A stretch of 64,000 nt of DNA from Bradyrhizobium sp. AZCC 1693 (GCF_036924745.1 NZ_JAZHSD010000001.1:5642001-5706000); one strand, 5' to 3'; counted from the stretch's first letter, positions 41,998-53,311 are shown. Numbers and translations: made by a program. Notes: generated from the letters alone by a model not told the origin.

Positions 41998-42912
41998 ATG
42001 ATGGATATCAGCCTTTTTGAGCCTGATGACCTCAAGAATATCCCGACCTTTCGGGCGGCCTATTCGGATCGCACGGCGCTGCTGATGGCCAAGCTGGCCT
42101 TTCTCGCTTACAACGATTTTGATGGCAGTGAGGCGGCGTTCAATACGTTCAGAACCGATTTGTGCGCACTGGGATTTATCGAGTGTATCAGCCTGGTCGA
42201 CAACGATGTCGGCACGGCGGGCTACATCGTCGAGGGCAGCGATATCATCGTCGTCGTGTTTCGCGGAACCCAGGACGAGTTGGACTGGAAGACGAATGTG
42301 AACGCGCGGCTCGTGGCCCTGCAGGGCGGCACGCGCGTTCACACCGGCTTTTTCCAGGCGTATTGGCCGATCCGCGACGCCATGTTTGAGTTCATCAAGC
42401 GGACCATCGCAGCAAAACCGCGTCCGATTTATGTCACGGGCCATTCGCTCGGAGGCGCCCTTGCGCTGATGGCTACGGCAGAATTGGCCAATGACGACGA
42501 TGCGAAGGTGCGCGATTGTGTTGCGGCCTGCTACACTTTTGGCTGTCCACGCGCTGGCGACGCCTCCTTCGACATGTACGTCAAGGCTCCGCTGTACCGG
42601 ATCACCAATGGCGTCGACCTCGTGCCGGCGATCCCTCCAGCCATCCTTGGCTATCGTCATGTCGGCGATATCAGATATTTCGGGAAGTCTGGTGTCGCCC
42701 CGGTGCGCCGGTCGCCGAACTGGCTGCAGAAGATCTGGCGCACGATCTGGGGCCTGGCTGCGTTGGTCAGAACCGGAAAATTCCAGAACATCGCCGACCA
42801 CAGCATGACGGTCTATGTCGGAAAGCTGGACGCCTGGGCAAAGGACAATCTCAAGCAGACGCAAGACAGACGCCAGGTGACGGCCGATCCGGCGATCGCA
42901 TCAAAGACATAG
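41998..42912 (+). CDS. Class 3 lipase family protein
   Basis: 304 residues with the alpha/beta-hydrolase nucleophile elbow 'VTGHSLGGALALMATAEL', preceded by 'VVVFRGTQDELDWKTNVNA' as in class 3 lipases. The likely Asp is in 'RITNGVDLVPAIPP' and the His in 'IADHSMTVYVG'. No signal peptide, so probably cytoplasmic or released otherwise. GGGGAG is well spaced for ATG 41998; 41992 and 42001 are alternatives. Confidence 0.88.
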   Translation: MMDISLFEPDDLKNIPTFRAAYSDRTALLMAKLAFLAYNDFDGSEAAFNTFRTDLCALGFIECISLVDNDVGTAGYIVEGSDIIVVVFRGTQDELDWKTNVNARLVALQGGTRVHTGFFQAYWPIRDAMFEFIKRTIAAKPRPIYVTGHSLGGALALMATAELANDDDAKVRDCVAACYTFGCPRAGDASFDMYVKAPLYRITNGVDLVPAIPPAILGYRHVGDIRYFGKSGVAPVRRSPNWLQKIWRTIWGLAALVRTGKFQNIADHSMTVYVGKLDAWAKDNLKQTQDRRQVTADPAIASKT

Positions 42913-42938
42913 GCTGCCGCTGTCGGCCTCGCGTGCGA

Positions 42939-44174
42939 TTACGCCGTCGCCCGCCCCAGATCGAGCGACGGCTGCGACGGCCGCCTGGCCGACGGGAAGC
43001 TGAGCGCCACGGCGACGGCGGCGATCCCGATCGCGAAGGAGCCGACATAGAGCCAGCTATAGGCGTGGAAGGTGTCGAACACCCATCCGCCGGCGAGCGG
43101 CCCCAGCGCCATGCCGAGGCTGGCGAAGGCGGAGACGGCGCCGAACATGCTGCCCATGATGCGCACGCCGAAATATTCGCGCACCAGCACGGCGTAGAGC
43201 GGCATCACGCCGCCATAGGCGAGGCCGAACACCACCGACAGCGCGTAGAACTCGCCGAGCTGGCCGACCGCGAGAAAAGTCGCGATCGACAGCGCCTGCA
43301 CGAACAGGCCGCCGACCAGAACGTGCTTGGCGCCGAAGCGATCGGCCAATACGCCGAGCAGCAGCCGGCCGCCGAGGCCGGAGAAGCCGGCAAGGCTGTA
43401 GACGGTGACCGCGGTCAAGGGCGCGATGCCGCAGATCATGGCGTAGCTCACCAGGTGGAAGATCGGCCCGGAATGCGCGGCGCAGCAGGCGAAATGCGCG
43501 CCTGCAAGGATGATGAATTGTGGCGTTCGCAGCGCCTGCGCGACGGTCCACTGCCCGTCAGGCGCGTCGGTTCCATTTGCGGCAGCAGGCGTCGAGGGCG
43601 CTGGCGGCTGTCGCACCAGCAGAGAGGCCGGAATCAACAGCGCCATCGCGACGATGCCGATCACCAGCATCGCCGTGCGCCAGTCATAGGCCGTGATCAG
43701 CCAGCTTGCGAATGGGGCCACCGTCAGCGGCGATACACCCATGCCGGCCGACACCAGCGCAACCGCGAGGCTGCGGCGGTGCTCGATCCAGGCGCTCGCC
43801 GCTGCCACCATCGGCGCGTAGAAACTGCCGGCCGAAATCCCAATCAAGACGCCGAACGCCAACTGGAACTGCCACAGGCTGGTGGCCTGGCTTGCCCCGA
43901 TCAGGCCTGCGCCAAGCAGCAGCGTGCCCGACAGCACCACGATCCGGGTGCCGAAACGGTCCGACAGCGCGCCCCAGAAAAATGCAGCCACTCCCATGGC
44001 GAGAAAGTCGATGGTGGCCGCCGCCGACACGCCGCTCCGCGACCAGCCCATCGCCTCCGAGATCGGCTGCAGGAACACGGCCAGCGACAGCATCGATCCG
44101 AACGCGACGCAGGTCATCAGCGCGCCCACAGCCACCACGACCCAGCCGTAGGAAAACCCGGAGGACTTGCTCAT
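42939..44174 (-). CDS. MFS transporter (monocarboxylate/oxalate-formate antiporter-like)
   Basis: 411 residues, twelve membrane helices. 'LSDRFGTRIVVLSGTLLLGA' is the MFS loop 2-3 motif, and 'GVLADRFGAKHVLVGGLFVQ' its counterpart in the second half. The N-terminal 'GWVVVAVGALMTCVAFGSML' opening resembles the oxalate/formate-monocarboxylate branch. AAAGGAAACGC precedes the ATG. Substrate unknown. Confidence 0.9.
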   Translation of the reverse strand: MSKSSGFSYGWVVVAVGALMTCVAFGSMLSLAVFLQPISEAMGWSRSGVSAAATIDFLAMGVAAFFWGALSDRFGTRIVVLSGTLLLGAGLIGASQATSLWQFQLAFGVLIGISAGSFYAPMVAAASAWIEHRRSLAVALVSAGMGVSPLTVAPFASWLITAYDWRTAMLVIGIVAMALLIPASLLVRQPPAPSTPAAANGTDAPDGQWTVAQALRTPQFIILAGAHFACCAAHSGPIFHLVSYAMICGIAPLTAVTVYSLAGFSGLGGRLLLGVLADRFGAKHVLVGGLFVQALSIATFLAVGQLGEFYALSVVFGLAYGGVMPLYAVLVREYFGVRIMGSMFGAVSAFASLGMALGPLAGGWVFDTFHAYSWLYVGSFAIGIAAVAVALSFPSARRPSQPSLDLGRATA

Positions 44175-44344
44175 GCGTTTCCTTTGCTCTTCTTGTAGTT
44201 GTGATCCGAGCAGGAGGATGGTGGCTTATCGAGCCACGCGGAGCAAGGCGGGGACGGGAATACCCCTCATTCTCCGACGCGCGGACCGCAACTTTCTGCT
44301 AAACTGCCCGTATTTCGCGTCGTAATCCTCCGGGAGTACACGCC

Positions 44345-45454
44345 ATGGCGCAACAGGGCTTTCTGCTCATTGCCGATATTACCGGCTACACCATCTTCCT
44401 CACGCGCTCCGAGCTCGAGCATGCGCAAGGAATTCTCGATGCGCTGTTCAAGAGCATCTTTGCCGAGATCAAGCCGCCGATCATGCTGTCCAACCTGCAG
44501 GGCGACGCGGCACTGACCTATCTGCCCGACGCGAATCTGCCGCAGCGCCAGTTTCCGCTCGATGCGATCGAGCGCATCTATTGCAGTTTTGCCAATACGC
44601 TCGGCGCCATGCGCCTGAATACGACGTGCACCTGCAACGCATGCCGCAACATGAATCAGCTCGACCTGAAGTTCTTCCTGCATCACGGCACTTATGCCAC
44701 GCAGGAGATGGCAGGACGCACCGAATTGCAGGGAGCTGAGGTGATCCGCCTGCACCGGCTGATGAAGAATTCAGTGACGGCGGCGACCGGCATCAAGGCC
44801 TACGCGCTGGTGACGGAGCAGGCGGCAGACGCGATCGGTCTGCCGGATTTCTTCGCTAGCGCGATCCGTCACGTCGAGAACCTTGGCGAGTTCGGCGAGA
44901 CGGTTTGTTACGTTTACGATCTGGCGCCGATCTTTGCGCGATGGCGCGCAGCGCGCCGCGTCGTGGTGCAGCCCGATGAACCCTTGGCTTTCGAATCGAT
45001 GGAATGTGACCTTCCGGTGCCGCCGGCGATTGCCTGGGCCTATGTCACCGACATCGAGAAGAAGATCCGCTGGCAACACGGCATCGACGGCATGACGATG
45101 ACCGGACTTGCCCGCGGGCGCGTCGGGCTGGGAGCGACGCAGCATTGCGCACATGGCAAGGAGTCGACGGTGCATGACATCGTCGACTGGCGGCCGTTCG
45201 ACTACGTCACCTGGCATATCCGGCTCCCGATGGGCGCCATTGTGAGACAGATGGCGGAACTCACGCCGCTCGAAAACGGTGGCACGCATCTGTCGCTGCG
45301 CTGCGCGAAGCCCGAAGGCCCCAATCCGGTAGCGACGGCGCTGGTGCGGACCATCACCCGGCTCGCCATGGCCAAGAAGCTGGTCAGCGATCAACGCGCC
45401 TCGAAGGTCGCGCTGGAGCGGATGGTAGCTGAGGAGACCGCGGCGTTCACTTAG
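44345..45454 (+). CDS. DUF2652 (cyclase-like) - SRPBCC fusion protein
   Basis: 369 residues. The N-terminal ~200 residues ('FLLIADITGYTIFLTRSELE', 'MLSNLQGDAALTYLPDA', 'DLKFFLHHGTYATQEMAG') match DUF2652, which shares the opening of class III nucleotide cyclase domains (ADITGY). A Cys cluster 'TTCTCNACRN' is included. The C-terminal ~150 residues ('MECDLPVPPAIAWAYVTDIE', 'YVTWHIRLPMGAIVRQMAEL') form an SRPBCC/START-like ligand pocket. No complete catalytic set of an adenylate cyclase is evident. Cytoplasmic; role unknown. Confidence 0.8.
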   Translation: MAQQGFLLIADITGYTIFLTRSELEHAQGILDALFKSIFAEIKPPIMLSNLQGDAALTYLPDANLPQRQFPLDAIERIYCSFANTLGAMRLNTTCTCNACRNMNQLDLKFFLHHGTYATQEMAGRTELQGAEVIRLHRLMKNSVTAATGIKAYALVTEQAADAIGLPDFFASAIRHVENLGEFGETVCYVYDLAPIFARWRAARRVVVQPDEPLAFESMECDLPVPPAIAWAYVTDIEKKIRWQHGIDGMTMTGLARGRVGLGATQHCAHGKESTVHDIVDWRPFDYVTWHIRLPMGAIVRQMAELTPLENGGTHLSLRCAKPEGPNPVATALVRTITRLAMAKKLVSDQRASKVALERMVAEETAAFT

Positions 45455-45512
45455 CGCGGTCATTCCGGGTCTGGGTCCTGCGGACCATCAGGCAATGAGG
45501 AGGGCCGTTCTG

Positions 45513-45562
45513 GAACATGTGCGGCGGGATCAGTTCCTTCATCTTCTCGACCACCGCGCGAC
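45513..45562 (-). pseudogene. lepA-derived fragment downstream of lepA
   Basis: About 50 bp match lepA at 45916-45965 with four differences. The reverse strand reads [17 protein letters not shown], against [17 protein letters not shown] in LepA. It is not a gene, and lepA itself is intact. Confidence 0.85.
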
Positions 45563-45575
45563 CGGGGCGCAGCGC

Positions 45576-45670
45576 GAGCGCTGCGAGCCGGGGCCCATTC
45601 TACTTTGCATGGGGTTGTTTTCGCGATTCTGTGTCCAGGCCCCGTCGGCAGAGGCGCCGCGCCCGGCACA
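45576..45670. repeat. ~100-bp dispersed repeat beside lepA (copy 2)
   Basis: Matches 21466-21575 (shared core GAGCCGGGGCC, ATTCTACTTTGCATGGGG, TTGTTTTCG, GTGTCC, then AGAGGCGCCGC). It lies between the lepA fragment and the end of lepA. Confidence 0.75.
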
Positions 45671-45698
45671 CGCGATCGTTAGTGCTTCGCGAGGCTCC

Positions 45699-47510
<1,812 letters not shown>

Positions 47511-47625
47511 GGGGCGCGGGATAGCATTCACATCCCCGTGCGGCAACCATATTGCTGTTTTTCAAGGGGGTTTCTTCACGCCAAGCTGATTCCACTCGAG
47601 CCCAAAACGCGCTACGCACGGGGCC

Positions 47626-49224
47626 ATGTCGAGTACCTCCGTTTCATCCGCAGCTGCGCGCCCAAAACGCATTCCCTCCCTCCGGCGGCTGGCGGCGTGG
47701 CTGGCCTCGCTCGCCAGCGATCCCAAAACCGGCCTGTGGCTGGTCACCGGCTTTGCGGCGGTTCACGCCGTCCTGTGGACGCTGATTCTGGTCAATCTGA
47801 AGACCGGGCAGGACGTCCATATGGACGTCGCGGAAGCCTACGCCTGGGGACAAAAGTTCCTGCTCGGCTATGGCAAGCACCCGCCGCTGTCCGGATGGGT
47901 CGCCGGCGTCTGGTTCATGCTGTTTCCGGTCACGGACTGGGCGACCTATGCGCTGGCGATGGCGACGGTCGGTTGCGGCCTCGTAATCTGCTGGCTATTG
48001 GCGCTGCGCGTGGTCGATCGCCGCCGCGCGTTCTTTGTCGTGGTGATGCTGGCGCTCTATCCGATCTTCAATTTCAAGGGCTTCAAGTACAATCCGGACC
48101 TGTTGCAGCTCGTCACGCTGCCGCTTGTCGTGCTGGCCTATCTCGACGCATTCGAAAAGCGCAGCATCAAGTCCGGCGTGTGGCTCGGGCTCGCCGGTGC
48201 GCTGGCGCTGATGACCAAATACTGGGTGCTGACCATGATCGGCGCCATCGGCCTTGCCGCGCTGATCCATCCCGACCGTTTGCAATTTTTGCGTTCGCCG
48301 GCGCCGTGGGTCGCGATTGCCACGCTCGTGGTGGCGATGCTCCCGCACTTGATGTGGCTGAAGCAGGTGGACTTCGTCCCGCTCACCTATGCCGGCGATA
48401 CCTACTCCCTCACCGACCGCGCGATGATCGACGATCTCGCGCTGGGCTACGTCAAGCATAATCTCGCGCTGCTGGCCGCGCCGGTGCTGCTCGGCGCGAT
48501 CGCGCTTGTCTGGCGGCCGTTCCGCTTGACGCCGTTTCCGGCGTTGGCGCGCGGCGCCAATTCCGGCGTGAACATGTCGCAGGCGCGCAATGTCTGGATC
48601 GTCCAGGCGGTGGTGGCGATCGGGCCGCCGCTCGGCGCCGTGCTGTTCCATGTCTACATCAAGACCGACTGGGGCATCCCGCTGTTCTTCCTGATACCGC
48701 TCGCGCTGATCGCGATATCAGCGGTGCGGGTCCGAAAAATCGCGCTGTTGAACCTGACGGCCACCTGGCTGGTGATTTCACTCGTCGTGCTGGCGGTCTC
48801 GCCCAGGATCGTCGCCTATGAAATGGGCGAAAAGCGCACCGCAGGCGCGACCTATCGGGCGCGTTCCGAACTCGCCCGCGAACTGACGGAAGCCTGGCAT
48901 ACGCGGTTTTATTCGCGCTGGCCGGTGGTAGCGGCCTATACCGATACCGGCCAGCCCGTCACCTTCTACAGCCCCGATCATCCGGCGCCGCTGACCCCGG
49001 ACGAGCCATGGTCGTCGGGCCTGACCTCGCTCGACGAAGCGAAGCGATCGGGCTTTATCGGCATCTGCGAGACCGACGACTGGAAGCTGGAAAAATGCGA
49101 GGCATGGATGAAGGCCCATGCCGCCAATGCCGAGCGCATGGTGATGACCACGCGACGGTTCTTTCTAGGCTTGCCCGGCCCTGCGACGGCCTGGAACATC
49201 TTCATCGTGCCGCCGGCCAAATAG
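47626..49224 (+). CDS. GT39/ArnT-like membrane glycosyltransferase
   Basis: 532 residues, about 11-12 membrane helices, no signal peptide. 'NLKTGQDVHMDVAEAYAWGQ' and 'LLGYGKHPPLSGWVAGVWFM' match the first periplasmic loop of PMT_2 (GT39/ArnT-type) enzymes, whose catalytic Asp/Glu lies there. Such enzymes move sugars from polyprenyl phosphate to lipids or proteins. Acceptor unknown. A 115-bp divergent region separates it from lepA. Confidence 0.85.
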   Translation: MSSTSVSSAAARPKRIPSLRRLAAWLASLASDPKTGLWLVTGFAAVHAVLWTLILVNLKTGQDVHMDVAEAYAWGQKFLLGYGKHPPLSGWVAGVWFMLFPVTDWATYALAMATVGCGLVICWLLALRVVDRRRAFFVVVMLALYPIFNFKGFKYNPDLLQLVTLPLVVLAYLDAFEKRSIKSGVWLGLAGALALMTKYWVLTMIGAIGLAALIHPDRLQFLRSPAPWVAIATLVVAMLPHLMWLKQVDFVPLTYAGDTYSLTDRAMIDDLALGYVKHNLALLAAPVLLGAIALVWRPFRLTPFPALARGANSGVNMSQARNVWIVQAVVAIGPPLGAVLFHVYIKTDWGIPLFFLIPLALIAISAVRVRKIALLNLTATWLVISLVVLAVSPRIVAYEMGEKRTAGATYRARSELARELTEAWHTRFYSRWPVVAAYTDTGQPVTFYSPDHPAPLTPDEPWSSGLTSLDEAKRSGFIGICETDDWKLEKCEAWMKAHAANAERMVMTTRRFFLGLPGPATAWNIFIVPPAK

Positions 49225-49257
49225 AAGCGGCTAACCAAGAAAATCGAAGGGTAACGC

Positions 49258-50055
49258 ATGGATATCGACCTGACGGACAAGACGGCGCTCGTCACCGGTT
49301 CGACGCGCGGCATCGGGCTCGCGACCGCCATCGGGCTCGCGCAAATGGGTGCTGAAGTGATCGTCAACGGGCGCGACAAGACGGCGGTCGGCGAGGCCGT
49401 GGCGAAAGTTCAAGCGGCCGCACCATTAGCCAAAGTGCATGCCGCGGTGCTCGATCTCGGCAATGCGGCGGGCTGTGCCGCGCTGGTGAAGCAATTCCCT
49501 GATGTCGACATCCTCGTCAACAATCTCGGCATCTACGAGCCGAAGGGCTTCTTCGACATCGAGGATGCCGACTGGACCAAAATGTTCGAAGTCAACGTCA
49601 TGAGCGGGGTCCGTCTGACCCGGCATTATCTAAAGCGGATGCTCGACGACAAGGACTGGGGCCGCGTCGTGTTCGTCTCCAGCGAGTCCGGCGTCTATAT
49701 CCCGAAGGAGATGGTGCATTACGGCTTCTCCAAGTCGGCGCAGCTCGTCATCGCGCGCGGCGCGGCCGAGACGACGAAAGGCACCAACGTGACCGTCAAT
49801 TCGGTGATGCCCGGTCCCACATGGGTCGAGATGGCGCCGGTCCGTCTGGCCGCGCGCGCCGAGGCTGCCGGAACCACCGTCGACGATCTGGTCGAGCGCA
49901 CCTTCACCGAACGCCGCCCGGCGTCGCTGCTGCAGCGCTACGCCAGGCCGGAAGAGATCGCCAATCTGATCTGCTACGTCTGCTCAAAAGCCTCCAGCGC
50001 CACCAACGGCGCCGCGCTCCGCGTCGACGGTGGGATTGTCACCAATCCGTTTTGA
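49258..50055 (+). CDS. SDR-family oxidoreductase
   Basis: 265 residues, a classical short-chain dehydrogenase: 'ALVTGSTRGIGLATAIGLA' (TGxxxGxG), 'ILVNNLGIYEP' (NNxG), catalytic Ser in 'VFVSSESG' and 'YGFSK' (YxxxK). Cofactor NAD(P)(H); substrate unknown. AGGG precedes the ATG. It lies 33 bases after the glycosyltransferase and may be co-transcribed. Confidence 0.92.
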   Translation: MDIDLTDKTALVTGSTRGIGLATAIGLAQMGAEVIVNGRDKTAVGEAVAKVQAAAPLAKVHAAVLDLGNAAGCAALVKQFPDVDILVNNLGIYEPKGFFDIEDADWTKMFEVNVMSGVRLTRHYLKRMLDDKDWGRVVFVSSESGVYIPKEMVHYGFSKSAQLVIARGAAETTKGTNVTVNSVMPGPTWVEMAPVRLAARAEAAGTTVDDLVERTFTERRPASLLQRYARPEEIANLICYVCSKASSATNGAALRVDGGIVTNPF

Positions 50056-50083
50056 ATGATTTCGGATGGCTCTATCAACCTCG

Positions 50084-50097
50084 CCCCGCTCGCGGGG
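50084..50097. terminator. Short GC-rich hairpin between convergent genes
   Basis: CCCCG-CTCG-CGGGG lies between the SDR stop (50055) and the ptsH stop (50115). It has no T-run; a weak bidirectional terminator at best. Confidence 0.3.
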
Positions 50098-50114
50098 AGA
50101 TGTCGGATCAAGTC

Positions 50115-50441
50115 TCACACGCCTTCTTCGTTGAACTTGTCTGCGACCAGGGCTGCGATGGCGTCGATTGCAGCCTGGGCCTCGGGGCCGATCGCGGAGA
50201 CCACGACCGAGGTTCCCGGTCCTGCGGCCAGCATCATCAGGCCCATGATCGAGGTGCCGCCGACGGTCTCACTGCCGCGCGTCACCCAGACCTCGGCATT
50301 GAAGCGTTCGACCATCTGGACGAACTTGGCCGATGCCCGCGCGTGCAGGCCGCGCTTGTTGATGATTTGAAGTTCCCGCGAAATCGCGCCCGCAGGCACG
50401 CTCGGCCCGAGTTCCTTATCGGGCGCGGCCTCGTCGCTCAT
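50115..50441 (-). CDS. ptsH: HPr phosphocarrier protein of the regulatory PTS
   Basis: 108 residues, longer than enterobacterial HPr by an N-terminal extension. The active-site His is H33 ('NKRGLHARASAKF'), and the regulatory Ser targeted by HPr kinase is S64 ('GGTSIMGLMM'). The ATG overlaps the stop of the EIIA(Man) gene. In rhizobia this incomplete PTS (no sugar permease) relays phosphate for regulation rather than transport. Confidence 0.95.
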   Translation of the reverse strand: MSDEAAPDKELGPSVPAGAISRELQIINKRGLHARASAKFVQMVERFNAEVWVTRGSETVGGTSIMGLMMLAAGPGTSVVVSAIGPEAQAAIDAIAALVADKFNEEGV

Positions 50442-50839
50442 TTGCCGGCAAGCACGCGGCTGGCGATGGTGACGTATTTGCGGCCGGCTTCCTGGGCCAT
50501 GGCAATGGCGTCGGGAAGCGAGCGCTCTTCGCGCACCTTGGCAAGCTTGACCAGCATGGGAAGATTGATGCCTGCGAGCACTTCCACCTTGGGGCGGCTC
50601 ATGCAGGAAATTGCGAGGTTGGAGGGCGTGCCGCCGAACATGTCGGTGAGGATCGCGACACCATCGCCACTGTCGACGCGATTCACCGCTTCGATGATAT
50701 CGCTTCGACACAGATCGGAGTCGTCCTCGGCTCCAATCGTAATGGCTTCAATTTGTTTTTGCGGACCCATGACATGCTCGAGCGCCGCCTTGAACTCGTC
50801 GGCAAGGCGCCCATGGGTCACAAGCACTAGACCAATCAT
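50438..50839 (-). CDS. PTS EIIA component of the mannose family
   Basis: 133 residues, one EIIA(Man) domain. The phosphorylated His is H9 ('GLVLVTHGRLADEF'), and 'VAILTDMFGGTPSNLA' is the family's second signature. AGGAG precedes the 50839 ATG. No IIB/IIC/IID genes are present, so it is a regulatory phospho-acceptor of the HPr relay. Commonly called manX or ptsM in alphaproteobacteria. Confidence 0.94.
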   Translation of the reverse strand: MIGLVLVTHGRLADEFKAALEHVMGPQKQIEAITIGAEDDSDLCRSDIIEAVNRVDSGDGVAILTDMFGGTPSNLAISCMSRPKVEVLAGINLPMLVKLAKVREERSLPDAIAMAQEAGRKYVTIASRVLAGK

Positions 50840-50971
50840 CGGAAACTCCTCGCGGGTGCTTTTTGGTGCACCGCACGAACGCGCCACTTTGACCATCCAG
50901 AGGCCCCGCGCAAGAGGGCATCTTGGCTATTGTTCCAGTACTTGGCGGTAAACAGTGAGGCCTGTGCCGGT

Positions 50972-51496
50972 TTAATCGGTGGCGATATTGGGGCTTATAT
51001 GGTTACCAATCCCCTTCGAACAATCATCCAAAGGTTGGACGGAACCAGAACCTGCGGTTGTTGTCAGGGAAGCTGCAATCAGCGGGAGGGGGTCATAGCC
51101 CATTCCAACAGGGATTCGCGGTAGCAAAACACCGTTTAGGCGAATAGTCAGCGCTTCCGGCGGCGGCAGCCGCTCCGCATCGCTGGCGGCGAGATCGACC
51201 ACAATGCCGACAATAGCCTCAATGGCGAAGTCGCAGCGGCGGATTCCGAGACCCCGAATCTCGATCAGGCCGGCCAGTTCCCGCGCCGGGCGAACCCACA
51301 ATTGTCCGGCCACTGTGTCGAGATGGACACGGTCATCGCCGACCAGAACGGCCGGCGGAAGCTGTCCGGCGCGTCCGGCGAGAATCAGATCGAAGGCCAG
51401 CCGCGACTTGCCGGCGCCTGACGGCCCGCGGATCAGCACGGCGCGGTCGCCCACCAGCACGGCGGAGGCGTGCACGCTCGCGCCCTGCGTCATCAT
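50972..51496 (-). CDS. hprK: HPr kinase/phosphorylase, short alphaproteobacterial form
   Basis: 174 residues, consisting of only the C-terminal kinase domain. Walker A is GPSGAGKS (24-31), and 'LVGDDRVHLD' and 'ELAGLIEIRGLGI' are HprK blocks. The Firmicute N-terminal domain is absent, as usual in rhizobia. It phosphorylates the Ser of HPr. The double ATG (51496/51493) overlaps the chvG stop, so it would be translated with the sensor kinase. It lies 133 bases before the EIIA gene. Confidence 0.92.
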   Translation of the reverse strand: MMTQGASVHASAVLVGDRAVLIRGPSGAGKSRLAFDLILAGRAGQLPPAVLVGDDRVHLDTVAGQLWVRPARELAGLIEIRGLGIRRCDFAIEAIVGIVVDLAASDAERLPPPEALTIRLNGVLLPRIPVGMGYDPLPLIAASLTTTAGSGSVQPLDDCSKGIGNHISPNIATD

Positions 51497-53311
51497 GGCG
51501 CTGGCAGCCGAACCACGAAGCGCGCGCCGACCACCGTCGGCCTGCCGTCGGCATCGGCCGCGCCGTGGCGATTTTCCGCCCAGACCCGCCCGTTATGCGC
51601 TTCGATGATCTGCTTGGAGATCGATAGGCCCAGGCCCGAGTTCTGGCCAAAGCCCTGATGCGGCCGGTCGGTATAGAAGCGCTCGAAGATGCGCTCCAGC
51701 GCATCCTCGCCGATGCCCGGCCCGTCGTCATCGACGACGACTTCGATTTCCGAGCGCACGCGGCGGCAGGTGACGCGCACCTTGCCGCCGGGGGTGGAGA
51801 AGGATTGCGCGTTGGACAGCAGGTTGGAGATCACCTGCCCAAGCCGGGAATCATGGCCCGGCACCGAGAACGTGTCGGTTGCGCCGCGGCCTTCGAAGCG
51901 CGCCTCGACTACGACGTCATGACCCAGCCGGGTTTCGTTGGCGACCGAGGCTAGCGTCGTCAGCAGCCGCCGCACATTGACCGGCGCCATGTCCTGGCGC
52001 TGCAATTCGGCATCGAGGCGGCTGGCGTCGGAAATATCCGAGATCAGCCGGTCGAGCCGCTTGACGTCGTGCTCGATCACCTCGAGCAGGCGCGCGCGGC
52101 TGGTGTCGTTGCGCGCCAGCGGCAGCGTTTCCACCGCCGACCGCAGCGAGGTCAGCGGGTTCTTCAATTCATGGGCGACGTCGGCGGCGAACATCTCGAT
52201 CGCCTCGATGCGGCTATAGAGCGCATTCGTCATGTCCCGCAGCGCGCCGGACAGATGGCCGATCTCGTCGCGGCGCCGGGTGAAATCGGGAATCTCGACG
52301 CGGGTCTGGATGCGCCGGCGAACACGCTCGGCGCCGTCGGCCAGCCGCCGCACCGGGCCCGCGATCGTGCTGGCCAGCAAGAGTGACAGCACGATCATCA
52401 CAGCGGACGCGACGCCGCCGACCTTGAGGATCGCCAGCCGTTCGGCGGTCACCATCTGGTCGATGTCGTCGCCCTGCGTCGAGAGCATCAGCGCGCCATG
52501 CACGGCGCGGAAACGCTGCACGGGGACTGCGACCGAGACGATCACCTCGCCGCGGTCGTTGACGCGCACCATGCTGCTCTTGACGCCATCGAGCGCCTGC
52601 ACGATTTCCTGTGTAGCCCTTGCCGTTCTCGGGGCCGAGTTCGCGATAGAGCGGCAGGTCGCCGCGATTGAGCCAGGTGCGGATCGAGATCGTGGCGCGC
52701 TCGACGAAGCCCGGCTTCTCCGTCGAGGGCGGCGGCAGTTCGAAACGCAGCACGTCGCCGCGGCCGTAGAGACTGCGGCTGTCGAGGATCATGCCGCCGT
52801 CGCCGCCATAGATGCGCGCGCGGGTCTTGGTCGGCGAGATCAGCCGCCGCAGCACCGGTGCGACGCGCTCCGGATTGATCGGAAAATCCAGCCCGGAAGA
52901 TTCGTCCGGCGCGCCGTAGCTTTCGCCAGGCTTGAGGTCGAGCAGGCGGTCCGGATCGATGGTGATGGTGTTGGTTTCGACGGTGGCGGAGGCGGCAATC
53001 GCGCCTGCGATGATTTCGGCCTGCACCAGAAGGCTCTGCGCGCGCGCGTCGATCAGGCCGGCGCGGAACTGCGAGAGATAGAGAATGCTCGCCACCAGGG
53101 CGACGAGGCCCGCCAGATTGAGCGAGACGATGCGGCGCGTGAGGCTGGAGAAGGAGAGCGCGAAGAAGAACTGCCCGGCCCGGCGCAACCAGCCGATCGG
53201 CCGCCGCCAGCCCTTCTCGCCCGGGCTATCGTCGGCAACGCTACGCTGCTCGAGGAGCTCCGAAGCATCCTCGTGGTTCAGGCTGGGATCGGGCTGCGTT
53301 CGATCTAGCAA
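51493..53311 (-). pseudogene. chvG: Sensor histidine kinase ChvG, interrupted by a frameshift
   Basis: Two overlapping frames together make one ChvG/ExoS protein. The upstream frame (from TTG 53311) holds the first membrane helix and the periplasmic sensor region to 'LGPENGKGY'. The downstream frame resumes at '..EIVQALDGVKSSMVRVND' with the second membrane helix, HAMP, HisKA ('FAADVAHELKNPLTSLRSAV') and ATPase ('DDDGPGIGEDALERIFERFY') domains. The break is at about 52611-52615, where one extra base sits in GGCTAC-A-CAGGAAATC. ChvG with ChvI senses acidity and envelope stress in Agrobacterium and Sinorhizobium. Either a true mutation or an assembly error. Confidence 0.9.

Noticed and set aside
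42516..44198. 560-codon open frame on the + strand
   Set aside because: It overlaps the lipase and runs antisense to the MFS transporter; the translation is Arg/His-rich and low in hydrophobic residues, as in shadow frames.
50438..51496. Idea of a sugar-transporting PTS operon
   Set aside because: Only HPr, EIIA(Man) and HprK are present, with no membrane IIC/IID component; this is the known regulatory PTS of alphaproteobacteria.
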